From Plantactinospora sp039889035 (GTDB lineage: Bacteria; Actinomycetota; Actinomycetes; Mycobacteriales; Micromonosporaceae): DNA of 64,000 nucleotides. Made by a program: the position numbers and the translations under genes. This document shows, piece by piece, positions 43,236-51,048 of the stretch; position 1 is the stretch's first letter, and the number at the start of each line of letters is the position of its first letter. The notes under the pieces were generated by a model, which did no database searches, had not been told where the DNA came from, and was given only the letters and a program-made list of their open reading frames with translations. The stretch spans positions 1 to 64,000 of the forward strand of contig JBDQQY010000047.1 in NCBI GenBank assembly GCA_039889035.1. The letters are read 5' to 3'.

Positions 43236-43826
43236 CTACTTCTTCCTTCGGAACCTCAGCACCTCCCGCAGCAGCAGCACCCCTACGAAGGTGGGCAGGA
43301 GCGCGAGCAGTCCGACCCCGTAACCGATCCACAACAGCCATGGGCGAGCTTCGACGTCGGCTCGAGCCAGTAACCGGGTGGTGCGATCCCTGCCCAGGTC
43401 CCCGACGCGAACCGTGGTGCCCGTGTCGGAGGAGTCGAATATGGCTCCGGCAGTCATCTCCTCGAGCTGGCCGTCGTCCCAGGTGATGTCGACCTCGCAG
43501 GCCTCCCAGTAACCGAAGCCGCGATTGCTGATCGGACCGTGCTCGACGCAGCGACCGACGGTCGCCTGACCCTCGCGCCGGGCGTCAGCCATGTCCTCGC
43601 CGGCCAACCTGCTCAGCGTCACCGCCGTGCCGAGCATGCCGGCCGCCAGGACGAGTATTCCGGTGAGGAACAGGAACGACCGGAAGCCGTTGCCCCTGCG
43701 CCGCTGCACCACCGCAGCGCCCAGGTCCGCCTCCTCGGCCCGCGCGGCCTCCTTGCGGTCGAGTTCGTGCTCCTGTTCTTTTATCTCGGCGAGGCGCTTG
43801 GCGATCCGGTCGTCCAGCGGTTCCAT
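43236..43826 (-). CDS. Two-span membrane protein, DUF6346-like
   Basis: The 196-residue product has a charged N-terminal helix (KRLAEIKEQEHELDRKEAARAEEADLG), a membrane segment at about 50-70, an extracytoplasmic domain with two conserved cysteines (GRCVEHGPISNRGFGYWEACEVDITW), and a second membrane segment (163-185) with a basic tail. The layout resembles DUF6346 proteins of actinomycetes. It is the last gene of a leftward four-gene ESX-like cluster, 13 bases after the WXG-like gene. Its role with that cluster is inferred from the operon. Confidence 0.6.
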   Translation of the reverse strand: MEPLDDRIAKRLAEIKEQEHELDRKEAARAEEADLGAAVVQRRRGNGFRSFLFLTGILVLAAGMLGTAVTLSRLAGEDMADARREGQATVGRCVEHGPISNRGFGYWEACEVDITWDDGQLEEMTAGAIFDSSDTGTTVRVGDLGRDRTTRLLARADVEARPWLLWIGYGVGLLALLPTFVGVLLLREVLRFRRKK

Positions 43827-43838
43827 TGAAGTCCTCCG

Positions 43839-44843
43839 TCAGAGCGGAAGCTCGATAGGCGTAGGGCTTGGATTGTTGCCCCGTAGCGTATCGCCGGCCT
43901 GCCCACCGTTCTGCGAGCCGTTCGTCTGGCCCGCGCTGCGCGCGGTGTTCTGGATCACCTGGTCGACGGTGCCGTACACGGCGGTGTGGCCCCGTCCGAT
44001 CGTGTTGAACGCCCCCCTGAACCCGCTCAAGCCGCTTCCCCCGGCCTCGCCGATCGCCTGGATGCGGAACGCCTCGAGGAGCAGGGTGCCGCGGCTGGCC
44101 TGGCCGATCTGCGCCAGGATGGCGTCGCACTTGCTGGTCAGCATGCCGATCTGCTTGATCGCCTGGAACAGTCGCTCCAGCAGGTTGAGGATCTTGCTAG
44201 TGGTCTTGCCCACCAGGATGGCGACTTCGGCGGCGACCTTGGGGATCAGCACCACCGTGAGAGCCTGGACCGCCTTGGAGATGCACGCACCGACGACCTC
44301 GGCCACGACGTCGCGGATCGTGTTCCGGATGACACCGACCATCGCGCCGACGATCGTGGTCGCCTTGCTCATCGCGTCGGCGATCTTGCCCAGTGCCTGC
44401 ACCGACTCGGCATGGCTCCGGGCGCGCTGCCGGTACGCTGCCGCTGCCTGCGAGGTCCACTGCGCGGTGCTGCGGTTGACCTGGTCGACGAAGAAGTCGG
44501 TGGCCTCGTAGATGCGTCGCTCGATGTTGTACCAGGTCTGGGCGTGCCCCTCGATTGCCTTCGGGTCTCCGGCGAGCTTGTCCAGCGGCTCGCGCAGGAA
44601 GCTGACGTGCTCCATCAGCCAACCGACACCGGCGGCGAAGACCGCCTGCAACGGGTCCATGATCGCGCCGATGGCGGAGAGGCCGGCAGCCACGGCGTTG
44701 CCGCCGACGCCCAGCCAGTTCCCGTTCGAGATGCCGTCCACCACGCCGCAGGCCGACTCGAAGATGCCGGCGCCCTCCCACGCCTTCGTCTCACCCTCGG
44801 GCGCGATGACGGAGGTTCGGCCGAAAGCCGCGTCGGTGCTCAT
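43839..44843 (-). CDS. Large WXG100-like / PPE-like ESX-associated protein
   Basis: The 334-residue product has a Gly-rich N-terminal third with hydrophobic stretches, then a helical WXG-like core (WTSQAAAAYRQRARSHA at about 140-156) and a long helical hydrophobic region through about residue 240. The C-terminal 50 residues are Gly/Gln/Asn-rich. The ATG overlaps the stop of the EspC-like gene (ATGA). Such proteins are substrates or chaperoned partners of ESX type VII secretion. No EccC-type ATPase gene is in the window, so secretion would depend on a distant core locus. Confidence 0.7.
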   Translation of the reverse strand: MSTDAAFGRTSVIAPEGETKAWEGAGIFESACGVVDGISNGNWLGVGGNAVAAGLSAIGAIMDPLQAVFAAGVGWLMEHVSFLREPLDKLAGDPKAIEGHAQTWYNIERRIYEATDFFVDQVNRSTAQWTSQAAAAYRQRARSHAESVQALGKIADAMSKATTIVGAMVGVIRNTIRDVVAEVVGACISKAVQALTVVLIPKVAAEVAILVGKTTSKILNLLERLFQAIKQIGMLTSKCDAILAQIGQASRGTLLLEAFRIQAIGEAGGSGLSGFRGAFNTIGRGHTAVYGTVDQVIQNTARSAGQTNGSQNGGQAGDTLRGNNPSPTPIELPL

Positions 44844-45151
44844 CGGCCGCCCGCCTCCCTGATCCGGGTCGCCGCGGCGCCGTCGGTGATGTCGACGTTG
44901 TCGGCCAGCGCGCGGAGCAGTTCCGCCAGGTGCGTGGTCGCGTCGGCCCCGTTGCGGATCTCCGTCAACGCATGGTCCGACAGCGGATCGATGATCGGCA
45001 GGAACAGCGGGCTGCACAGGACGCCGTACACCTCGTCGTGCAGGCTGACGTACTCGGCACCGGCGGCGGCCTCGCCGCACATCCGGCCGGCCTCGTCCAC
45101 CATCTGGGCATGTTTGCGGACCTCGGCCGTCGGCAGCCTGATGTCGCTCAT
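44840..45151 (-). CDS. EspC-type ESX secretion-associated protein
   Basis: The 103-residue product is mostly helical, with the EspC/DUF2580-like start (IRLPTAEVRKHAQMVDEAGRM) and a second helix (HALTEIRNGADATTHLAELLRALADN). EspC-type proteins accompany ESX systems as secreted partners. It overlaps its neighbours by ATGA at both ends (45148-45151 and 44840-44843). Confidence 0.7.
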   Translation of the reverse strand: MSDIRLPTAEVRKHAQMVDEAGRMCGEAAAGAEYVSLHDEVYGVLCSPLFLPIIDPLSDHALTEIRNGADATTHLAELLRALADNVDITDGAAATRIREAGGR

Positions 45152-45534
45152 CGGTGATCACGCTCCTCGTCCTCGGGCGGTTCCGGGAACTGTTTGGTGT
45201 ATGCGCCGCCGATGAAGGAGGCCGTCTCGGAGCCCGCGCCGTAGAGGCTGCTCACCACGGCGACCATCTGCTGCGCCATCTTCGCCTGGGCGCGCCGGCT
45301 GGTGTCGAGAATGATCGAGGCGAGTTCGTCCGCGGGCAGGCGCATCGCCTGGTCGCTGAGGCGTAGCTCGGCCATGCCTCCTGACGAGTCGACGGTGACG
45401 ACGGCCTCGCCGCCCCGCGACTCGACCGTCGCCCTGTTCTGTTCCATTCGCTGGCTGAGCTCGGTGGTGAGCGCAGTCTGCTGCTCCACACGCCGCTGCC
45501 AGTCGACGAGCATGCCTTCCGGGTCCCCCGGCAC
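45148..45534 (-). CDS. YbaB/EbfC-type DNA-binding protein
   Basis: The 128-residue product has a long helix (LVDWQRRVEQQTALTTELSQRMEQNRATVES), then GGEAVVTVDSSGGMAELRLS and DELASIILDTSRRAQAKMAQQM, the order of strands and helices in YbaB nucleoid proteins. YbaB-like genes recur at the front of actinomycete ESX-like modules. The GTG at 45534 has GGGAGG close by; a TTG at 45573 is an alternative. It is the first gene of the leftward cluster. Confidence 0.75.
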   Translation of the reverse strand: MPGDPEGMLVDWQRRVEQQTALTTELSQRMEQNRATVESRGGEAVVTVDSSGGMAELRLSDQAMRLPADELASIILDTSRRAQAKMAQQMVAVVSSLYGAGSETASFIGGAYTKQFPEPPEDEERDHR

Positions 45535-45727
45535 AAGTCCTCCCTCGGTGGCCGTCGCGGGTAGTTTAGACAATTCCTGCGAGCTGGAGATCCCATCGAC
45601 TCATCCGGATAGCCGGTTCGGGAAGCGGACCTACTCTCGGCTCTCCGGCCACCGTCCACTGTGCCGATCGTGACGGGCCGGTGACGTGTCGGTTAACCAA
45701 GATCTTCCTGGGCCTCCGGGAACTACC

Positions 45728-47581
45728 ATGTGTGTCGTGTCCGGCGACGCGGTGCCCCGGTTCGTGGTGTGGGGCGCGAACGCGCTCGCCCAGCGGCTGG
45801 TCGGCGAGCTGATGAACACCTACAGCGCGCATGTCACGGTGATCGTGCCGTCGGCCTCGGCAGACCAGGCGCCGGAGATCGCCGAGCTGGTGCCGGAGGA
45901 CGGCGAGCCGGCCCTCCGACCCGCGATGATCGTCGCGCCCCGGCTCAACCAGGAGGTCTTCCGGCAGGCCGGGATCGAGACCGCCGCGGCGGTCGCGCTG
46001 GTCGACCGCGACGACGTCGCCAACGTGGACGCCGCGCTGATCGCCCGCGAGGTGAGCCCCACCGTCCGGCTCGTGGTCCGGCTCTTCAATCCGGTACTCG
46101 GGGACGGCATCGCCAGCATGCTCGGCGACTGTGGCGTGCTCTCCGGTTCCGAGTTCGCCGCCCCCGCGTTCGTGGCCGCGGCGCTCGGCAACGACACCCC
46201 CACCTACGTCCGGCTCCCCGACGAACTGCTGATGGCCGCCCCGCGGGCCGACGTCGCCGACCGCCCCGACGACGTGCTCTGCGGGCTGGCGATCACCGAG
46301 GGCCTCGCCGAGCCCGTCCGGTTGCCGGCCGACGAGGACGCCGCCGACCTGGTCCTCGTCCGGGCGCCGAGCAGCCAGCCCCGACCGGTCCGGCGACGCC
46401 GGCCACATCCGATGCGCGCCACCCGGTTGCTGTTCGGTCGCAACCTCCGGCTGGCCCTGCTGGCGCTGGCCGGCGTGCTGGCGACCGGTACGGTCACGCT
46501 CGCGCTCACCCGCGAGGACACCGGCCTGCTCCAGGCCGGGTACCTGGCCGTGCTGACCGCCCTCGGCGGCGCCGACGCCGACACCGGCGCCTCGGTGGTC
46601 GAGAAGGCGGTCGCGGTGCTGCTCGTGGTCACCGGGGTGGCGCTGATCCCCACCGTCACCGCGCTGATCGTGGACGTCGTCGTCAACGCCCGGCTCGCGC
46701 TGGCCGCCGGAGGTCTCACCGAACCGGTCTCCGGCCACGTGATCGTGGTCGGGCTCGGCAACATCGGCGCCCGGGTGGTCCGGGAGCTGCACGACTTCGG
46801 CCTCGACGTGGTCGCCATCGACCGGATGGAACACGCCCGGGGGGTGTCGGTCGCCCGTGAGCTGCGCATCCCGGTCCTGATCCGGGACGCCAACAATGCC
46901 GAGGCGTTGCGGGCCGCGTCGGTGGAGACCTGCCGCGCCCTGCTGGTGCTCACCACCGACGACGTGACCAACCTGGAGACCGCCCTGATCGGCCGGGCGG
47001 TGCACGGGCAGGCGCAGCGCGGGACCGGCGGTGCCGGCGGGGCCAAGCTGCGGGTGGTGCTCCGCCTCTTCGACGAGGGCTTCGCGCGGCGGGTCAAGCG
47101 GGCCTTCGGGATCGACCACTCGCGCAGCGTCTCCTACCTGGCCGCACCCGCCTTCGCGGCGGCGATGATGGGCCGGGAGGTGGTGGGTGCGATCTCCGTC
47201 GGCCGCCGGGTGCTGCTCGTCGCGGAGTTGCCGGTCGGTGCCGGGTCCGAACTGGAGGGACAGCTCTGCCCCGACGTCAGCCGGCCGGGCGAGGTACGGC
47301 TGATCGCCGTCCAGACCGGCCGGGTCGGGCAGACTCTCTGGTCCCTGCCGGACCGCCGGCCGCTGGTACGGACCGACCGGCTGCTGGTGGTCGCCACCCG
47401 GGCCGGGCTGGCCGGGCTGCTCTCGCGTACCGCCGCCAGTCCCGATCCGCCACCGCTGGTGGAGCCGAAACCGCTGCGCCTGCTGAGCACCGTGGTCCGG
47501 CACCGACCCCGGCCGGCCCCGGACTCCGTACCCGGGCCGCCCGCCGGGCCGGCGGACCGGCCACCCTCCCCGGCGGAGTGA
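45728..47581 (+). CDS. NAD-binding RCK/TrkA-type protein with a two-span membrane part
   Basis: The 617-residue product has two TrkA-N-like domains, at about residues 10-140 (RFVVWGANALAQRLVGELM) and 335-480 (HVIVVGLGNIGARVVRELHDFGLDVVAIDRM). Between them are hydrophobic segments with LRLALLALAGVLATGTVTLALT and VLLVVTGVALIPTVTALIVDVVVNARLALA. This is the layout of ligand-gated potassium-channel or transport regulators, though the potassium selectivity sequence TVGYG is not seen. The first domain lacks a full GxGxxG. The start is uncertain (GTG 45686 or ATG 45728). It is divergent from the ESX-like cluster. Confidence 0.75.
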   Translation: MCVVSGDAVPRFVVWGANALAQRLVGELMNTYSAHVTVIVPSASADQAPEIAELVPEDGEPALRPAMIVAPRLNQEVFRQAGIETAAAVALVDRDDVANVDAALIAREVSPTVRLVVRLFNPVLGDGIASMLGDCGVLSGSEFAAPAFVAAALGNDTPTYVRLPDELLMAAPRADVADRPDDVLCGLAITEGLAEPVRLPADEDAADLVLVRAPSSQPRPVRRRRPHPMRATRLLFGRNLRLALLALAGVLATGTVTLALTREDTGLLQAGYLAVLTALGGADADTGASVVEKAVAVLLVVTGVALIPTVTALIVDVVVNARLALAAGGLTEPVSGHVIVVGLGNIGARVVRELHDFGLDVVAIDRMEHARGVSVARELRIPVLIRDANNAEALRAASVETCRALLVLTTDDVTNLETALIGRAVHGQAQRGTGGAGGAKLRVVLRLFDEGFARRVKRAFGIDHSRSVSYLAAPAFAAAMMGREVVGAISVGRRVLLVAELPVGAGSELEGQLCPDVSRPGEVRLIAVQTGRVGQTLWSLPDRRPLVRTDRLLVVATRAGLAGLLSRTAASPDPPPLVEPKPLRLLSTVVRHRPRPAPDSVPGPPAGPADRPPSPAE

Positions 47582-47647
47582 GCGGCGGCGCCGTCTTCAC
47601 CGCCGTCCGTCCCGGCTGAGCACGGCCGGTCAGCGGCAGCGCGTGGT

Positions 47648-47677
47648 GGGAACCCGGGGCCGCGGGCGGACAGTCTC
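47648..47677 (+). promoter_or_regulatory. Candidate ECF-type promoter
   Basis: GGGAACCC at 47648-47655 and CAGTCT at 47671-47676 are spaced like -35 and -10 boxes of ECF sigma factors. Transcription would begin at or within a few bases of the GTG start at 47683, so the sigma gene might be leaderless and autoregulated. Confidence 0.4.
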
Positions 47678-47682
47678 TCCGT

Positions 47683-48375
47683 GTGGAGATGAGTTTGCGG
47701 GCCCGGATTCGTGCCGGCGACCCGGACGCGTTCCGGGAGCTGTTCGACGAACACGTCCGAGCGGTCTACAACCACGCCTACCGGCTGCTCGGCGACTGGT
47801 CCAGCGCGGAGGACGTGGCGTCGCTGACCTTCCTGGAGGCGTGGCGGCTGCGCGACCGGGTCGACGTCGGGATCGAGAGCGGCTCGCTGCGATCGTGGCT
47901 GCTCGGCATCGCCACCAACGTCGCCCGGAACGTACGCCGGGCCGCCCGGCGGTACGACGGCGTGCTGGCCCGGCTGCCCCGGGCGGCGGCGGTATTCGAC
48001 TTCGCCGACGAGGTCACCGGTCGGATCGACGACCGCGAACGGCTGGCCCAGGTGCGTACGGCGCTGTCGGTGCTGCGGAAGCCCGAACGCGAGGTACTCG
48101 CGCTCTGCGTCTGGTCCGGGCTCGACTACGCGGAGGCGGCGGAGGCGCTCGGCGTACCGGTCGGCACGGTGCGCTCCCGGCTGTCCCGGGCCCGCCGGAA
48201 GCTGGAGAAGCTGGTCGCCGCCGGTCGGCTCCGCCCGCCCGGAGCGACCGGGGTCGGTGCCGCCGGGCCGGACGGCAGCGCGGCCGGAACCGGTGCGGAA
48301 CCGCCGCCCGGGCGAGGACAGCTAGAAGGTGGCCGCGACATCGCGGCCCTGTTCGCTCAGGAGACCTTCCGATGA
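47683..48375 (+). CDS. ECF-type RNA polymerase sigma factor
   Basis: The 230-residue product has region 2 (FRELFDEHVRAVYNHAYRLLGDWSSAEDVASLTFLEAWR) and region 4 (REVLALCVWSGLDYAEAAEALGVPVGTVRSRLSRARRKLEKLV). The C-terminal 45 residues are Gly/Pro/Ala-rich and probably disordered. It overlaps the next gene by four bases (ATGA). The pairing of this sigma factor with a CU044_5270 protein is common in actinomycetes; the latter could be its regulator. Start GTG 47683 or ATG 47689. Confidence 0.88.
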   Translation: MEMSLRARIRAGDPDAFRELFDEHVRAVYNHAYRLLGDWSSAEDVASLTFLEAWRLRDRVDVGIESGSLRSWLLGIATNVARNVRRAARRYDGVLARLPRAAAVFDFADEVTGRIDDRERLAQVRTALSVLRKPEREVLALCVWSGLDYAEAAEALGVPVGTVRSRLSRARRKLEKLVAAGRLRPPGATGVGAAGPDGSAAGTGAEPPPGRGQLEGGRDIAALFAQETFR

Positions 48376-49349
48376 ACCCCACCCCGGTGCAGCCCGATCC
48401 GACCGACCGTGCCGAACTGGCCCGGCTGCTGCCCCCGCCGGTGGAGCGGGACCTGCCGGGCGAGCGGCACCTTCGACTCCAGGAGTTCGTGATGAGTCAG
48501 ATCCACCAGGACCTGCCGGCGGGCGGGCCGGCCCGGAGCCGGCGACCGGGGCGGAGGCTGGTTCTCGTGGCCTCGGCCCTGGTCGCCGCCGTCGTCGCCG
48601 CGACCGGCGTCGGCGCGCTGGCCGTGGGCGACGGTACCGGGAACCCGGGGCAGGGCCGGGTCGTGTCCGCGCTGCCCGGCAACCAGATCCTGCTGGTGGC
48701 GGCCACCACCGCCGAACAGGCATCGACGGGGACCGGCGACTACTGGTACCTCAAGGTGACCTCCTCGGGCACCGCCGGGACCGAGCCGCACGAGTACGAG
48801 TACTGGATCCACCGCGACGGCCGGACCTGGTTCCGGGCGGAGAAGTCGAAGGGCGAGGTGATCGGGCTGAACCACACCACCGCCTGGCGGGTCGGTGGTG
48901 TCGAGCTGAGCCTCGACCAGCTCGAGGGATTGCCGACCGACCCGGCGGCCCTCCGGTCGTGGATCACCACCGCGGTGCGCGACGCCGACATCAGGACCAG
49001 CGCCGGACCGGCGAACGCCGAGGTGCGGGAGCGGCTGGTCTTCAACGGTCTGATCTCCCTGGTGTCCCAGTTGCCGGCGCCGCCGAAGGTCCGGGCGGCG
49101 GCCTTCCGGGCGATCGCCGGCTACCCGGGCGTGGAGAGCCTTGGCGTGGTCGAGGGCGGGCAGGGGCTGCGGATCGCGCTGCCCGACGGTTCGAAGGCCC
49201 GGCTGGTCGTCGACCCCGCCACCTCGCGGATCCGCGAGACCAACTTCTTCGTCACGCTGGACGGGGGCGAGGCCGGCTTCTCGGGCAAGGGCGCCGACGA
49301 GGCCACCTACCAGCTCGTCGCCGAGTGGACGGAGAAGCTGCCCGGATAG
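48372..49349 (+). CDS. CU044_5270-family membrane-anchored protein
   Basis: The 325-residue product has a cytoplasmic N-terminus (about 60 residues, AELARLLPPPVERDLPGERHLRLQEFVM), one membrane segment (about 62-84, LVLVASALVAAVVAATGVGALAV), and an extracytoplasmic part with YWYLKVTSSG, EYEYWIHRDGRTWFRAEKSKG and GVVEGGQGLRIALPDGSKARLVVDPATSRI. This matches the CU044_5270 family. It is coupled to the sigma gene. An anti-sigma-like or sensor role is inferred from topology and operon. Confidence 0.82.
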   Translation: MNPTPVQPDPTDRAELARLLPPPVERDLPGERHLRLQEFVMSQIHQDLPAGGPARSRRPGRRLVLVASALVAAVVAATGVGALAVGDGTGNPGQGRVVSALPGNQILLVAATTAEQASTGTGDYWYLKVTSSGTAGTEPHEYEYWIHRDGRTWFRAEKSKGEVIGLNHTTAWRVGGVELSLDQLEGLPTDPAALRSWITTAVRDADIRTSAGPANAEVRERLVFNGLISLVSQLPAPPKVRAAAFRAIAGYPGVESLGVVEGGQGLRIALPDGSKARLVVDPATSRIRETNFFVTLDGGEAGFSGKGADEATYQLVAEWTEKLPG

Positions 49350-49439
49350 GTCGCACCGGGGGGTGCGCCGCCGGACGGTGGCCCACCCCCTGCCCCGGAC
49401 CCCCGGTTTAGTCGCGGTTCGCCGGGGCATGAAGGACAA

Positions 49440-50672
49440 ATGCCTCCGCGTCCCGGTCTCCTCGTCGACAACACGCTGCGGCTGGCCGCCGAGGGGTACG
49501 GCTGGCTGCCCAACCTCCGCCGCCGAGAAGGGACGGAAACCGTCCAGACCCGGCTGCTCGGGCAGCGGGCGGTGGGGCTGTGCGGCCCGGACGCGGCCCG
49601 GTTCTTCTACGACGAGGCGCACATCCGGCGGCACGGGGCGATCCCCGGCCCGGTCCAGGACACCCTCTTCGGCCGGCGTGCGGTGCACACTCTCGACGGT
49701 GCCGACCACCGGCACCGCAAGGCGGTCTTCACGTCGCTGCTCACCCCCGACGCGATCACCACCCTCCAGCGGTACGCCGGCACGGCCTGGGACGAGACCG
49801 TCGACCGCTGGCCCTCCTGGCAGCCGGTCGTACTCTTCGACGAGGTCAGCCGGGTCCTCGCCCGTGCCGTCTGCCAGTGGGTGGGAGTGCCGCTGGCCGA
49901 GCCGGACGTCGGCACGGTGGCCGCCGACATGGTGGCGCTGGTCGACGGCTTCGGCACTCTCGGGCCCCGGCACTGGCGTGCCCGGCAGGCGCGGGGCCGA
50001 CGGGAACGCTGGCTGGCCGAGTTGGTCGAGCAGGTCCGGCAGGGCCGGCGGACCGTCGACGCCGGATCCGCGTTCGACGTGATCGCCCACTACCGGAACG
50101 CCGACGGCGAGCCGCTCGATCCCCGGCTCGCGGCGGTGGAGATCCTCAACCTGGTCCGGCCGACGGTCGCGGTCTGCTGGTTCGTCAGCTTCGCGGCACA
50201 CGCCCTGCACCGCTGGCCGGAACTCAGGGCCCGGCTCCGTTCCGGCAGCGCCGACTACGTCACGGCGTTCGGGCACGAGGTCCGCCGCTTCTATCCGTTC
50301 GCGCCGTTCGTCGCCGGCCACGCGGTACGGGACCTCGGTTGGCAGGACGTACCCATTCCGGCCGGCTCGATGGTCCTGCTCGACCTGTACGGCCAGAACC
50401 ACCTCCCGGAGCTGTGGCCGGACCCGTACGTCTTCGATCCGGAGCGGTTCCTCGGTCGGGAGATCGGCGCGTTCGAGCTGGTGCCGCAGGGCGGCGGCGA
50501 TCCGCGTACCGGCCACCGCTGTCCGGGCGAGACGACGACCGTGGCGTTGCTGGCCACGCTCGGCGGGCGGCTGGCCGAGCTGGACTACCAGGTACCGGAG
50601 CAGGATCTCGGGATCTCGCTGCGCCGGGTACCGACCCGGCCGCGCAGCGGCTTCGTCCTCGTCCGGGGGTGA
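49440..50672 (+). CDS. CYP152-type cytochrome P450 (fatty-acid peroxygenase)
   Basis: CYP152 enzymes use H2O2 to hydroxylate or decarboxylate fatty acids. The 410-residue product has the CYP152 marks: Arg240-Pro241 in LNLVRPTVAVCW, which bind the substrate carboxylate, and the haem loop PQGGGDPRTGHRCPGE with Cys361. At the position that separates alpha/beta-hydroxylases (Gln) from the OleT decarboxylase (His), this protein has His83 in AVHTLDG. No ferredoxin or reductase gene lies near, in line with peroxide use. It is monocistronic. Confidence 0.88.
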   Translation: MPPRPGLLVDNTLRLAAEGYGWLPNLRRREGTETVQTRLLGQRAVGLCGPDAARFFYDEAHIRRHGAIPGPVQDTLFGRRAVHTLDGADHRHRKAVFTSLLTPDAITTLQRYAGTAWDETVDRWPSWQPVVLFDEVSRVLARAVCQWVGVPLAEPDVGTVAADMVALVDGFGTLGPRHWRARQARGRRERWLAELVEQVRQGRRTVDAGSAFDVIAHYRNADGEPLDPRLAAVEILNLVRPTVAVCWFVSFAAHALHRWPELRARLRSGSADYVTAFGHEVRRFYPFAPFVAGHAVRDLGWQDVPIPAGSMVLLDLYGQNHLPELWPDPYVFDPERFLGREIGAFELVPQGGGDPRTGHRCPGETTTVALLATLGGRLAELDYQVPEQDLGISLRRVPTRPRSGFVLVRG

Positions 50673-50825
50673 CCGCCGGGTTGGCGGCCCCGGAAGGCGC
50701 CGGCCGGATGTCGCCCTGAGCGTGGCGCCCGGGGCGCCCCGTTTGGCGGCCGCTGTCGGGGGAAGCCAGCCGTCCGGGACGGCGCCGGCTGCGGCGCCCT
50801 CGTCGGCGGAACTGGGAGGCTTGAG

Positions 50826-50990
50826 ATGGGTGATCGGGACGAACTCCATGACCTGCGCCAGCGCGCTCACGAGGCAGGCATCCAGGGCAGCTCGAAGATG
50901 AGCGAGCAGCAGCTACGGGATGCGTTGAAGAAGATGGGCAAGGGAGCCGAACCGATGGTCGCCAAGCGGGAGGCCAAGGGCTACCTGTAG
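50826..50990 (+). CDS. 54-residue Rho-N/SAP-like protein
   Basis: The product starts MGDRDELHDLRQRAHEAG and continues with MSEQQLRDALKKMGKG, a helix-turn-helix-like pair as in the N-terminal domain of Rho and SAP modules, and ends in a Lys-rich tail. A GGGAGG site precedes the ATG by eight bases. Small proteins of this type occur singly in actinomycetes; nucleic-acid binding is inferred. A strong terminator follows. Confidence 0.65.
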   Translation: MGDRDELHDLRQRAHEAGIQGSSKMSEQQLRDALKKMGKGAEPMVAKREAKGYL

Positions 50991-50997
50991 CCGAAAC

Positions 50998-51037
50998 CCC
51001 AGGTACGGCCCGGGCGGGGATGCGGGCCGTACCTGGG
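50998..51037. terminator. Bidirectional hairpin between convergent genes
   Basis: CCCAGGTACGGCCCG (50998-51012) and its exact complement (51023-51037) form a 15-bp stem with a ten-base loop. It lies between the Rho-N-like gene and the exchanger gene. Confidence 0.82.
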
Positions 51038-51048
51038 TGTGTCCAGGC

